From JASMTM01 sp964441735 (GTDB taxonomy: Bacteria; Thermotogota; Thermotogae; Petrotogales; Kosmotogaceae), in the NCBI GenBank assembly GCA_964441735.1, contig CAYTVB010000080.1:1-6489 (forward strand): a stretch of 6,489 nucleotides of DNA, read 5' to 3'. The position numbers and the translations under genes were made by a program. Each line of letters begins with the position of its first letter. The first letter of the stretch is position 1. The notes beneath the pieces were generated by a model that was not told where the DNA came from, did not search any database, and saw only the letters and a list, made by a program, of their open reading frames with translations. Shown here piece by piece: positions 1 through 6,393 of this stretch.

Positions 1-2318
1 AAGGGATTCACTTTTTCACGGAAGTTCTCTATAACCTCTTTGAGTTCATTATTTGCTGCTCTAATACCTTCAAGTAAGATCTCATCAAGCATTTTATAAT
101 TGCCCGTTTTGAAAAAATCCCAATTTTCAAGTTTTTCTTTCCAGCCAGGATAATCAAGAGCTGTCTTTAGGTCAAGAAGAAACTTAACAGGTTCAATGGT
201 TCTGGCTACATTCACAAATGTATATCGAGAATTCCTTGCCTGATTTAGTGTAATATCTTCCAGTGATTCAATACTTTTGAGATCTTTAATAATATCGTTT
301 ATATTGCTTTCAATGGCGTTTACAAACATATTGTTTTTAGCTTTTTCACTCAGTTCGTTAAGCAGGTTGTCGAGGTCGTAACCCACAATAGAATTTCCAC
401 ATCTCAGGTGATGGGATAGGAATGACAAAGGCACACCCGGGACAGCTGTTTCCAGCCAGAGAGATAATTTGGCCAACTCTGTTGCCATGGGATTAATGTC
501 AACACCGAATAAACAGTTTTTAGCAATGAGTCTTTTCAAAAGAGAAGCATCATCGGGATCTGATTTTATTGTGGTGTGTTCCTTGAGCATCTGTCTGATT
601 TCTTCAAGTTTTTTGTAAATTCCATTTTCAGGAAAGCGCCCACCGAGAGAGATTAACTTTTCAGTGAGATATCTCAATGCGCTAACAAGAAAATGACCGC
701 TTCCCATTGCAGCGTCAAGTATCTTTAAATCAAGTAGCTGTCCAGCTTCTTTACGTAGAGTATCATCGAAAAGCTCTTTATCCAGTTGTTCCTGGAGCTC
801 TTCCATTTCTTCATGTTGCTTAATGAATTCCTTTTCTTTCTTTTCAAATATTTGATCTATCGCATCACTCACCATGAAATCTACAAACTCATCAGGAGTA
901 TAGTATGAACCGCTGGATTTTCTAAGATTGTTGTGCTTTACAAGATATAGTTCTCCTTTTTCTATTTTTCTAAGGATATCGAGATCATCTGTATGGTCTT
1001 CAGGATCTATGTACCATTCTTCTTTTGTTTTTTTGTCTTTTACGAGAAACTTTGGCTCATTTGCTATTTTGAAGTTATATTCCATCAAGCCTTCGTAGAT
1101 TGTTCCCAGCCTTTTTACATCAAGTGATGAGTAGTCTCTGATGTGTTTTTTTCCATCTGTTGTGTAGAGCATTAGATTTTCAAGTATTTTGATAAAGGCT
1201 CGATCGTTAATCCTGGTTTGTTTAAGAAATTCTTTTGCTATTTTAAAGCTGTCATACTCATTTGTTTCTTCTGAAAAAAGTCCTCCATCGTAGGGCGGGA
1301 TGCCTATTTGTTCGGATCCTTTGTTGATTAAACCAAAAAGTGTATTCAGGTGATTGTATATAATAAAAGTATTTTCTAAGGGAGCATAACTTTCTGAAAT
1401 TAAATTATCCAAAACCTTTCTCAAGCTGTAATTGTAATACATATTACCTTCCTGAAGGGGGAGCAAATTTTTTGCTTCTGCATAAGCAATAAAGAGTAAT
1501 CTATAAAGAAGAAGTAATGTTGTACGGAAAATAGTTTTTGGAGAATAATCAACATTGTTTTCCAATGCTGAACTATATAAAGCTTTTCCAATATCTTCAA
1601 TACATCTGTCATAAATTATTGCTTTAAGATCTTCTTCAAGCTCTCTTGAAAATTCCTGGCTTTGAGTAAGGACTCTATCGATGAAGGTTTTTCCATGTGT
1701 TAATGAGCAAAAGGAATCCTTAGCAAAGAAATGATAGAAATACTTAAAAGCATCCTGATCTTCAAGAAGTTCTGGAAGTTTAACTTCATAGAAAGTCCTT
1801 TCCCCGGCGTTTTCTCCTTTGATATACAATCTCCAGATTCTTCCATTTGTGAGTATTCCGTAACGGGGTTTCAGCCATGTGAGATAGTTTATCATCTGAA
1901 AATGAGGCGTATCTTCTTTTCCTTTTTTATCTAAATCGACATTCCATTCTTTAGATTCTTCGATTGCATGTGAGTGAAAGAAAGCACCAATTGGTGAATC
2001 TTTTTGTTCCTTTATTCCTTTTACTTTTAGATTGTTATTAATAAAAAGCGCATGATCGGGTATTCTTCTACCACCCTGAATTTTCGTTGTTCCCTGTGAA
2101 AGATATTCCCAACCAAGGATTTTTAGAACTTCCCTTATAAATTCCTCTTCTAATTGATTTTCGTTTAAAGCAGGAAGATAGTCTTCCATTTCCAGATAAA
2201 TGGATTTTATTTTCTTAAAAGGTTTTGAGATATCTTCTTGCCACTCGTTTAGTTCGTTGACTTTGTGCTCAAGAAAGTGATTTGAAAAGAGCTTTTCGTT
2301 TCTGAAAGGTAACGTAAT
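1..2318 (-). CDS. Type IIG (Eco57I-like) restriction-modification protein, N-terminal part, cut by window edge
   Basis: The frame is open from the TGA at 2351-2349 through the left edge, with no internal stop, giving about 772 visible residues; numbering here starts at the ATT at 2318. The N-terminus (LPFRNEKLFSNHFLE) resembles the start of Eco57I-type fusion enzymes. A PD-(D/E)XK nuclease domain follows: Pro-Asp at ~87-88 and Glu-Ser-Lys at ~121-123 in the context EESKEWNVDLDKK. Next comes the HFQMINYLTWLKPRYGILTN block (~139-158). The segment RKSSGSYYTP (~466-475) precedes the methyltransferase core, where the SAM motif DAAMGSGHF begins near 535 and FGVDINPMA lies near 605-613. The NPPY catalytic motif and the target-recognition domain should lie beyond the left edge. 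Expected role: methylation of adenine in a short DNA site and cleavage of unmodified DNA. No ATG/GTG/TTG is in frame at the family N-terminus; the first in-frame ATG (2189) would remove about 43 conserved residues. DISARM DrmMI or BREX PglX are related alternatives that need the missing neighbours. Confidence 0.85.
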   Translation of the reverse strand, partial: MTLPFRNEKLFSNHFLEHKVNELNEWQEDISKPFKKIKSIYLEMEDYLPALNENQLEEEFIREVLKILGWEYLSQGTTKIQGGRRIPDHALFINNNLKVKGIKEQKDSPIGAFFHSHAIEESKEWNVDLDKKGKEDTPHFQMINYLTWLKPRYGILTNGRIWRLYIKGENAGERTFYEVKLPELLEDQDAFKYFYHFFAKDSFCSLTHGKTFIDRVLTQSQEFSRELEEDLKAIIYDRCIEDIGKALYSSALENNVDYSPKTIFRTTLLLLYRLLFIAYAEAKNLLPLQEGNMYYNYSLRKVLDNLISESYAPLENTFIIYNHLNTLFGLINKGSEQIGIPPYDGGLFSEETNEYDSFKIAKEFLKQTRINDRAFIKILENLMLYTTDGKKHIRDYSSLDVKRLGTIYEGLMEYNFKIANEPKFLVKDKKTKEEWYIDPEDHTDDLDILRKIEKGELYLVKHNNLRKSSGSYYTPDEFVDFMVSDAIDQIFEKKEKEFIKQHEEMEELQEQLDKELFDDTLRKEAGQLLDLKILDAAMGSGHFLVSALRYLTEKLISLGGRFPENGIYKKLEEIRQMLKEHTTIKSDPDDASLLKRLIAKNCLFGVDINPMATELAKLSLWLETAVPGVPLSFLSHHLRCGNSIVGYDLDNLLNELSEKAKNNMFVNAIESNINDIIKDLKSIESLEDITLNQARNSRYTFVNVARTIEPVKFLLDLKTALDYPGWKEKLENWDFFKTGNYKMLDEILLEGIRAANNELKEVIENFREKVNP

Positions 2319-2334
2319 TACCCCAAAACCAATT

Positions 2335-2341
2335 CCCTCCC
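2335..2341 (-). promoter_or_regulatory. Shine-Dalgarno site of the restriction-modification gene
   Basis: The minus strand reads GGGAGGG here, a good ribosome binding site. It is 8 bases upstream of a TTG at 2326-2324, the ideal distance. That TTG is out of frame with the long coding region by one base and meets TAA after one further codon (TTG GGG TAA). The site supports initiation close to 2326-2318 rather than at the first in-frame ATG at 2189, which has no comparable site. Confidence 0.5.
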
Positions 2342-2348
2342 AACCTGA

Positions 2349-2540
2349 TCAATATTAGTTTAGCATTTTATTAACCGTTTACAAAACTAAATATTAGAAG
2401 CAAATAATCACTGAAGATATTGCCTTTACGGTCATACTTAGCAAAGGGTTTTTTGTGAAGAAAGCTCTATAAATGTGATATCTATTATATAAGTTTATTT
2501 TCAGTAATTTGACTCATTATTAGGTTTAAAAATGTTTGCT
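2349..2540. other. Intergenic region between the deaminase operon and the restriction-modification gene
   Basis: This is 192 bases of AT-rich sequence between two minus-strand genes. I see no GC-rich hairpin followed by a T-run in the minus direction, so no intrinsic terminator can be named. The minus strand has a TATAAT at 2489-2484, but the hexamer 15-18 bases upstream does not resemble TTGACA. Whether the restriction-modification gene has its own promoter or receives read-through from the nucleoside operon cannot be decided. Confidence 0.4.
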
Positions 2541-3863
2541 TTATAAAAACTTATGTTTCTCTTTTTCAAGGATTTCTCTTGCCTTTGAAATTACTTCTTC
2601 TTCGGATATGAGTGTTGTTTTTCTGTTTCTTACCACTATTTCACCGCCAATAACTACATCTTTAACAATTTCTTTCCCTGTGCTGGCGTAGATAAGGTTG
2701 TTCAGATATGATTCTTCAACCAAAAATCTTGAATCGCTGGAATCGAGAACGAGGAAATCGGCGGGGTCTCCTTCGTTTAGCTCTCCGGGGTTTTTAAAGC
2801 CTGAATCACCGGCTCCTTTGCAAAGCATTTTGAAAACGGAATGTGCATCAAAACTTGATGAATCCATTGAAGCAACCTTTTGAAGCATTGCACCCGTTTT
2901 CGCTTCGAGGAGCAGGTCATGGTTACTGCTGCTCGCTGCACCATCAGTACCAAATGCTATGTTTATTCCAGCTTTCTTAAGATCATACATTGGTGCAAGC
3001 CCGTCTGCCAGTTTACAGTTGGTAAGTGGACAGTGAACCACCGTTGTTCCGGTTTTTTCAAGAATATCGATTTCTTCTAAACCAATCCATATCACATGAG
3101 CAAGCTGGGCTGTTTCTACAAGAACGCCAAATGACTCTAAAGCCTGGATTTCTTTCATTCCAAATCGTTCTTTAACTTTCATTGTGGCTGTCTTTCCTTC
3201 AGCTGCGTGAGTGTGAATTCCTGTTCCATATTTTCTGCTAAGTTCTCCTATACCCATAACCAGTTCTTTTGTGGCAGCAGGTAAACCCATAAAAGTGAAT
3301 TTGGTGGTTATTTTCCCGTCATTTTTCCCATGCCATTTGTGATAGAAGTCTTCAGCTTCCTGCAGTGATTTTTCTGTTGATTTTGCAGGTGTGTTTGTTC
3401 CTTCCATATAATCATTCGCCATTTTCCCGAAAATCAGTCTAAGCCCGGTTGATGTTATTGCTTCTGCCACGGCATCCTCAGCTATACCCGGAATTATGAT
3501 TTCGGCAACGGAAACAGAGCCTGATTTTAATGCTTCTATTGCTCCTATGAGAGTAGAATAATATATGGCTTCATCAGAAAATAATTCAGGAAACTTCCAT
3601 ATTATCTCCAGCCATTTCGCTAACTCGATGTCGTCCATTAATCCACGCCCAAAGCACTGGAATAAATGGGTGTGACAGTTCATGAATCCAGGGACGACGA
3701 AATCGCCTTTACAATTCAGCACTTGAAGCCTTTTATTAATATTAATATCATCTGAAATATTATAGATTTTCTTTATTTTTCCATTTTCTATCAAAATGTT
3801 TTTATTCCTGGACAATTTTCCATCAGAATGTAAAATCGTTGCATTTTCTACAAGTAAATTCAT
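2541..3863 (-). CDS. Amidohydrolase, MTA/SAH/8-oxoguanine deaminase-like
   Basis: The 440-residue protein has the full length of the cytosolic amidohydrolase-superfamily deaminases that hydrolyse an exocyclic amino group of a purine or related ring. The metal ligands are visible: His64 and His66 (NCHTHLFQ), His219 (IHTHAAE) and Asp307 (FGTDGAASSSNHD). The catalytic Glu222 sits three residues after His219, and His256 (AQLAHVIW) is in place. The block HCPLTNCKLADGLAPM (277-292) matches HNPASN-K-LGNGIAP of the T. maritima MTA/SAH deaminase TM0936. The His of the GPHSPYL motif of that enzyme is replaced (GLPAATKE, 193-200), and two substrate-binding Arg positions appear to be Lys, so MTA/SAH specificity is doubtful. 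The ATG overlaps the stop of the preceding gene (TAATG) and has an AAGGAG site 7 bases upstream. It is the third and last gene of the operon. Guanine, 8-oxoguanine, adenosine or a modified nucleoside are possible substrates. Confidence 0.88.
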   Translation of the reverse strand: MNLLVENATILHSDGKLSRNKNILIENGKIKKIYNISDDININKRLQVLNCKGDFVVPGFMNCHTHLFQCFGRGLMDDIELAKWLEIIWKFPELFSDEAIYYSTLIGAIEALKSGSVSVAEIIIPGIAEDAVAEAITSTGLRLIFGKMANDYMEGTNTPAKSTEKSLQEAEDFYHKWHGKNDGKITTKFTFMGLPAATKELVMGIGELSRKYGTGIHTHAAEGKTATMKVKERFGMKEIQALESFGVLVETAQLAHVIWIGLEEIDILEKTGTTVVHCPLTNCKLADGLAPMYDLKKAGINIAFGTDGAASSSNHDLLLEAKTGAMLQKVASMDSSSFDAHSVFKMLCKGAGDSGFKNPGELNEGDPADFLVLDSSDSRFLVEESYLNNLIYASTGKEIVKDVVIGGEIVVRNRKTTLISEEEVISKAREILEKEKHKFL

Positions 3864-4588
3864 TACATGTCTCCTTCTTTTAACAGAGCTTCAAATGACA
3901 GTTCTGCCATTTTTGTATAGAGTTTTTCAATATCCGGATCTTCACTTAAATGAACACCTATGTGAGCGTTTGTGGTTACACTTAGGAGAGCGCCAACTTT
4001 TACTTTCCTTAGGTAAGCGATGACAAATAAAGTGGAAACGACCCCATCGATCCCCAAAACACTTGTTTCTCTCCATACCCCACGACTAAGAGTATTTGCG
4101 AGTTTTGCATTTAACTTTAATGCATCATGGGTACATATTATCCCTGAGTGAAACTTATTGTTTGAGTTTCCTGCAACTTTTACCAGACTTTCATGCATTG
4201 TTCTTGATGAAATCGCAGGGAATTCTTCTGGGACATATTCCAGTGTGGTACCGTCACCCCTTATGGCTGACGTTGGTATCACAAGTTCACCACAATTAAT
4301 ATTTTCTTTCACGGATTCGATGGTTCCAATGTAAATGAATCTTTTTGCTCCCGCCATTATTAGTTCTTCAAGGGCTATCGAGGTTGCAGGACCTCCAATT
4401 CCTGTTGAGGTCACACTCATCTTTTTGTCCTTATATTCACCATTGTAGGTTACATATTCTCTTTTGGAGGCAAGCAATTTTGGGTTTTCAAGTTTATCTG
4501 CGACCATTTTGCATTGCTTTGGACTTTCTGTGAGTATAACGCTTTCACTAATTTCTCCGGGTTCTATGTCAATGTGGTATAACTTCAT
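3863..4588 (-). CDS. NP-I nucleoside phosphorylase paralog B, probable non-catalytic partner
   Basis: This 241-residue protein clearly has the uridine phosphorylase/PNP (NP-I) fold: STGIGGPATSIALEEL (61-76), IGT (87-89), SAIRGDGTT (107-115) and EEFPAIS (121-127). Aligned by eye to E. coli Udp, most own-chain catalytic residues are gone. The phosphate loop GDPxR is E21-S-P-K-Q25. Arg91 is Tyr86. The ribose-binding Glu-Met-Glu is D181-G-V183. It keeps His5 and Arg43, the equivalents of Udp His8 and Arg48, which reach into the neighbouring subunit's active site, and Thr89 (Udp Thr94). The inferred role is a structural or complementing partner of paralog A, whose gene overlaps it by one base (TAATG); a different reaction is possible. 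The ATG at 4588 follows AGGAGGTGG encoded in the last codons of A, so translation is coupled. There is no frameshift or truncation, so this is a conserved-looking coding gene and not an obvious pseudogene. Confidence 0.85.
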   Translation of the reverse strand: MKLYHIDIEPGEISESVILTESPKQCKMVADKLENPKLLASKREYVTYNGEYKDKKMSVTSTGIGGPATSIALEELIMAGAKRFIYIGTIESVKENINCGELVIPTSAIRGDGTTLEYVPEEFPAISSRTMHESLVKVAGNSNNKFHSGIICTHDALKLNAKLANTLSRGVWRETSVLGIDGVVSTLFVIAYLRKVKVGALLSVTTNAHIGVHLSEDPDIEKLYTKMAELSFEALLKEGDM

Positions 4589-5331
4589 TATTCCACCTCC
4601 TGAAGCTTTACGAGGGCATCACAGGATATTTCGATAGCTTTGTTTATGCTCTCCTTTACCTTTCCAGTGTCTGTTTTTGTTGATGTTGCAAGATTTCCTG
4701 CTACCACAAGGATAGTACCTACTCTGACATGCTTAAGTGCGCCCACAACGAACAGTGTTGCTGACTCGTTTTCTATTGCTAAGACGCCTGCTTCGCTCCA
4801 GGGTTTTATTCTTTCTTTGTAATTACCGTGAGCCATGGGGGATTCTATGTAAAACGCATCGTGTGTCCTGATTATTCCTTCATTGAAGAGGACATTTCTT
4901 TGCTTTGCAGCTCTGGCAAGGGCTCCGGTAACCGAAAAGTCTGCCACTGCGGGAAATCTAACATCTATATATTCCTTTGATGTGCCTTCTCCTCTTACAG
5001 CACCCGTTGCAATGACAATATCACCGGGTTTTAAATTCTTTGTTAGAGCGCCACATGACCCTACCCTAATAAAATGCTTTGCACCTATTTCGATAAGTTC
5101 TTCCAAAATTACAGCACTGCTAACTGCTCCTATGCCCGTTGGGCATACTGCAAGAGGTTTTTCCGAATATTCTCCGTTGTAAATACGGTATTCTTTATTT
5201 TCAGAAATAATTCTCGCGTTTTGAAAGAAGTCTTTCGCTATGTAATCAGCCCTATCCAGATCGCCGGGAAGAAGAACTGAAGTGTTAACCTGACCTTTTC
5301 TGCATTTAATATGAGGCTGAAGCTTTTCCAA
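4588..5331 (-). CDS. NP-I family nucleoside phosphorylase A (uridine phosphorylase-like)
   Basis: The family cleaves nucleosides with phosphate to a base and (deoxy)ribose 1-phosphate in the cytosol. With the TTG start at 5331 the protein has 247 residues, usual for the family, and begins MEKLQPHIKCRKG, with the conserved N-terminal His at 7. This start has an excellent site (AAGGTGGTG, 6-base spacer). An in-frame GTG at 5409 would add 26 residues that look unlike the family and lacks a good site. Catalytic features: phosphate loop GDLDR (23-27), Arg89 and Ser92 in IRVGSCGAL, CPTGIGAVSSA (63-73), and ENE at 187-189 where Udp and PNP have Glu-Met-Glu. Oddities are Lys46 in place of the partner-donated Arg48 of Udp, and Asn instead of Met in the ribose motif. 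The uracil-specific Gln/Arg pair of Udp and the PNP Asp204 are not evident, so base specificity is open. It is the first gene of a three-gene operon. Confidence 0.88.
   Translation of the reverse strand: MEKLQPHIKCRKGQVNTSVLLPGDLDRADYIAKDFFQNARIISENKEYRIYNGEYSEKPLAVCPTGIGAVSSAVILEELIEIGAKHFIRVGSCGALTKNLKPGDIVIATGAVRGEGTSKEYIDVRFPAVADFSVTGALARAAKQRNVLFNEGIIRTHDAFYIESPMAHGNYKERIKPWSEAGVLAIENESATLFVVGALKHVRVGTILVVAGNLATSTKTDTGKVKESINKAIEISCDALVKLQEVE
4593..4601 (-). promoter_or_regulatory. Shine-Dalgarno site for paralog B, inside the end of gene A
   Basis: The minus strand reads AGGAGGTGG, encoded by the last codons of phosphorylase A (Gln-Glu-Val-Glu). It lies 4 bases before the TAATG overlap. 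Ribosomes terminating on A can restart on B, which suggests matched production of the two paralogs. Confidence 0.75.
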
Positions 5332-5337
5332 GACAAA

Positions 5338-5346
5338 CACCACCTT
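5338..5346 (-). promoter_or_regulatory. Shine-Dalgarno site that fixes the TTG start of phosphorylase A
   Basis: The minus strand reads AAGGTGGTG, one mismatch from AAGGAGGTG, followed by TTTGTC and then TTG at 5331. It decides the start against the upstream in-frame GTG at 5409. Confidence 0.7.
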
Positions 5347-5430
5347 TTGTATTGTGTAGATCCCTACAACTGTCATCAGAAAATTTTTCAGTGTAGTCTG
5401 ATACGACACCCACTTTTTGACGTTATAACC

Positions 5431-5460
5431 ATTATATTTTAATATAAGCTCTCAATGCAA
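5431..5460 (-). promoter_or_regulatory. Sigma70-like promoter of the nucleoside operon
   Basis: On the minus strand, TTGCAT (5460-5455, four of six to TTGACA) is followed after 18 bases by a perfect TATAAT (5436-5431). Transcription would begin near 5424, leaving a leader of about 90 bases before the TTG start at 5331. The GTG at 5409 would be only about 15 bases from the start site. The leader holds a small hairpin (TGTAG/CTACA) but no riboswitch I recognise. Confidence 0.6.
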
Positions 5461-5567
5461 AGTGGCTTCTTCTCCTTTATTAAAAATTAGAGGAAGTCTC
5501 TTCGGTGAGTGGTCATTTTTTCGTTATCACGGGTAGTTTATGATTGTCATTCATATATCATGTTTTA

Positions 5568-5579
5568 ATTACCGGTAAT
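5568..5579. repeat. Perfect 12-bp palindrome, possible operator
   Basis: ATTACCGGTAAT is identical on both strands. It lies in the divergent intergenic region, 12 bases upstream of the -10-like element of the plus-strand gene, where a -35 element would sit. That position suits a dimeric repressor or activator. No regulator gene is visible in the window, so its protein is unknown. Confidence 0.4.
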
Positions 5580-5590
5580 AGATAAAATAG

Positions 5591-5599
5591 TGCTATTCT
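5591..5599 (+). promoter_or_regulatory. Possible extended -10 promoter of the DUF3298 gene
   Basis: TGCTATTCT matches the TGnTATAAT extended -10 pattern with one mismatch in the TATAAT part. Transcription would start about 36 bases before the ATG at 5642. No good -35 box is seen, and the expected place is taken by the ACCGGT palindrome. An alternative -10 is TAAAAT at 5583-5588. Confidence 0.3.
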
Positions 5600-5641
5600 T
5601 CTTATGTAGGTAAATTTCTTAAATCAAATGGGGGTAAAAAT

Positions 5642-6325
5642 ATGAAATCAAAGATTATGTTGTATTTTTTTATATTTCTCGCTTCTTGTTTTGTTATGGG
5701 AGCACAGGTTGTTGATTTAACGTTGCAGTTTGATTCTATTGTTAGTGGAATGATCAAAGTTCCTCAGTTTTTTGGAATGAAGAACTTAGCAACAGAAAGA
5801 TATATTAACGAAGAACAGTACAGGGAAGCCAATTACTTTGCAGAAATGTTGCTTAAGCAGGCCAATGATGATAAGAAAGAGTTTGAAAAACAGGGATGGG
5901 AATTTAGACCCTATGAGATGGCTACGGATTTCAAAATTGGATTAAACAATGATAACTGTTTGAGTTTCTATGTTGATTACTACAGATTTACCGGCGGTGC
6001 TCATGGCATGACCGAGAGAAAGTCATTCACTTATGATTTGCAGATAGGAATAGAACTAAGTTTATCTGATATTTTTTCAAAGAATGTAGACTATGAAAAA
6101 ATAATTCTTGAAGAAATAAACTTGGCTATAGAGCAAGAACTTGAAGAAGACCCTCATATATATTTTCAAGATCATCTTGACTCCCTTAATTACAATAAGG
6201 GTTTCTATATGAATGAAGACGAATTGGTTATCTATTTTCAGCTCTACGAGATCGCCCCATATTATAAAGGTATTATCGAATTTCCCATTGACAGAAGCCT
6301 ATTTGGTGATGATTTAATTTACTAA
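5642..6325 (+). CDS. Exported DUF4163/DUF3298 domain protein (RsiV/PdaC-like)
   Basis: The 227-residue protein starts with a signal sequence: MKSK, then a hydrophobic stretch to about residue 19. Residues 13-16 (LASC) could be a lipobox, though Phe after the Cys is unusual. Cleavage near VMGA-Q (18-22) by signal peptidase I is the alternative. About 33-115 fits DUF4163 (KVPQFFGMKN, then a charged helical region). About 116-217 fits DUF3298, with TGGAHGMTERKSFTYDL at 117-133 and the C-terminal YFQLYEIAPYYKGIIEFPI at 198-216. This pair occurs in the extracellular part of the anti-sigma factor RsiV, which binds lysozyme, and beside the PdaC deacetylase domain. Here there is neither a cytoplasmic anti-sigma domain nor a deacetylase, so it is a stand-alone envelope protein of unknown function. 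A GGGGGT site lies 7 bases before the ATG. It is transcribed divergently from the nucleoside operon. Confidence 0.85.
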   Translation: MKSKIMLYFFIFLASCFVMGAQVVDLTLQFDSIVSGMIKVPQFFGMKNLATERYINEEQYREANYFAEMLLKQANDDKKEFEKQGWEFRPYEMATDFKIGLNNDNCLSFYVDYYRFTGGAHGMTERKSFTYDLQIGIELSLSDIFSKNVDYEKIILEEINLAIEQELEEDPHIYFQDHLDSLNYNKGFYMNEDELVIYFQLYEIAPYYKGIIEFPIDRSLFGDDLIY

Positions 6326-6393
6326 AGTTTTTCATTATAAGATAGTAATGTACTTTCTCTGCAGAGATAAACACATTCCATATTATTTTGGAG

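Noticed and set aside
1421..1612. 63-codon minus-strand ORF
   Set aside because: It lies wholly within the restriction-modification coding frame in a different register and resembles no family.
2484..2489. Minus-strand TATAAT upstream of the restriction-modification gene
   Set aside because: No TTGACA-like hexamer is found 15-18 bases upstream and no extended -10 is present; such hexamers arise easily in this AT-rich stretch.
4883..5182. 99-codon plus-strand ORF
   Set aside because: It is antisense to the well-supported phosphorylase A gene, without a ribosome site or recognisable motif.
2541..5331. The nucleoside operon beside a restriction enzyme as a nucleotide-depletion defence system
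   Set aside because: Immune effectors with phosphorylase or deaminase domains are usually fused to or paired with sensor proteins. These three genes are single-domain, have metabolic-type lengths and include no sensor, so adjacency alone is weak.
5461..5520. CTTCTCCT and AGAGGAAG as a hairpin or terminator
   Set aside because: The arms mismatch at two central positions and no T-run follows, so it is unlikely to be a functional terminator.
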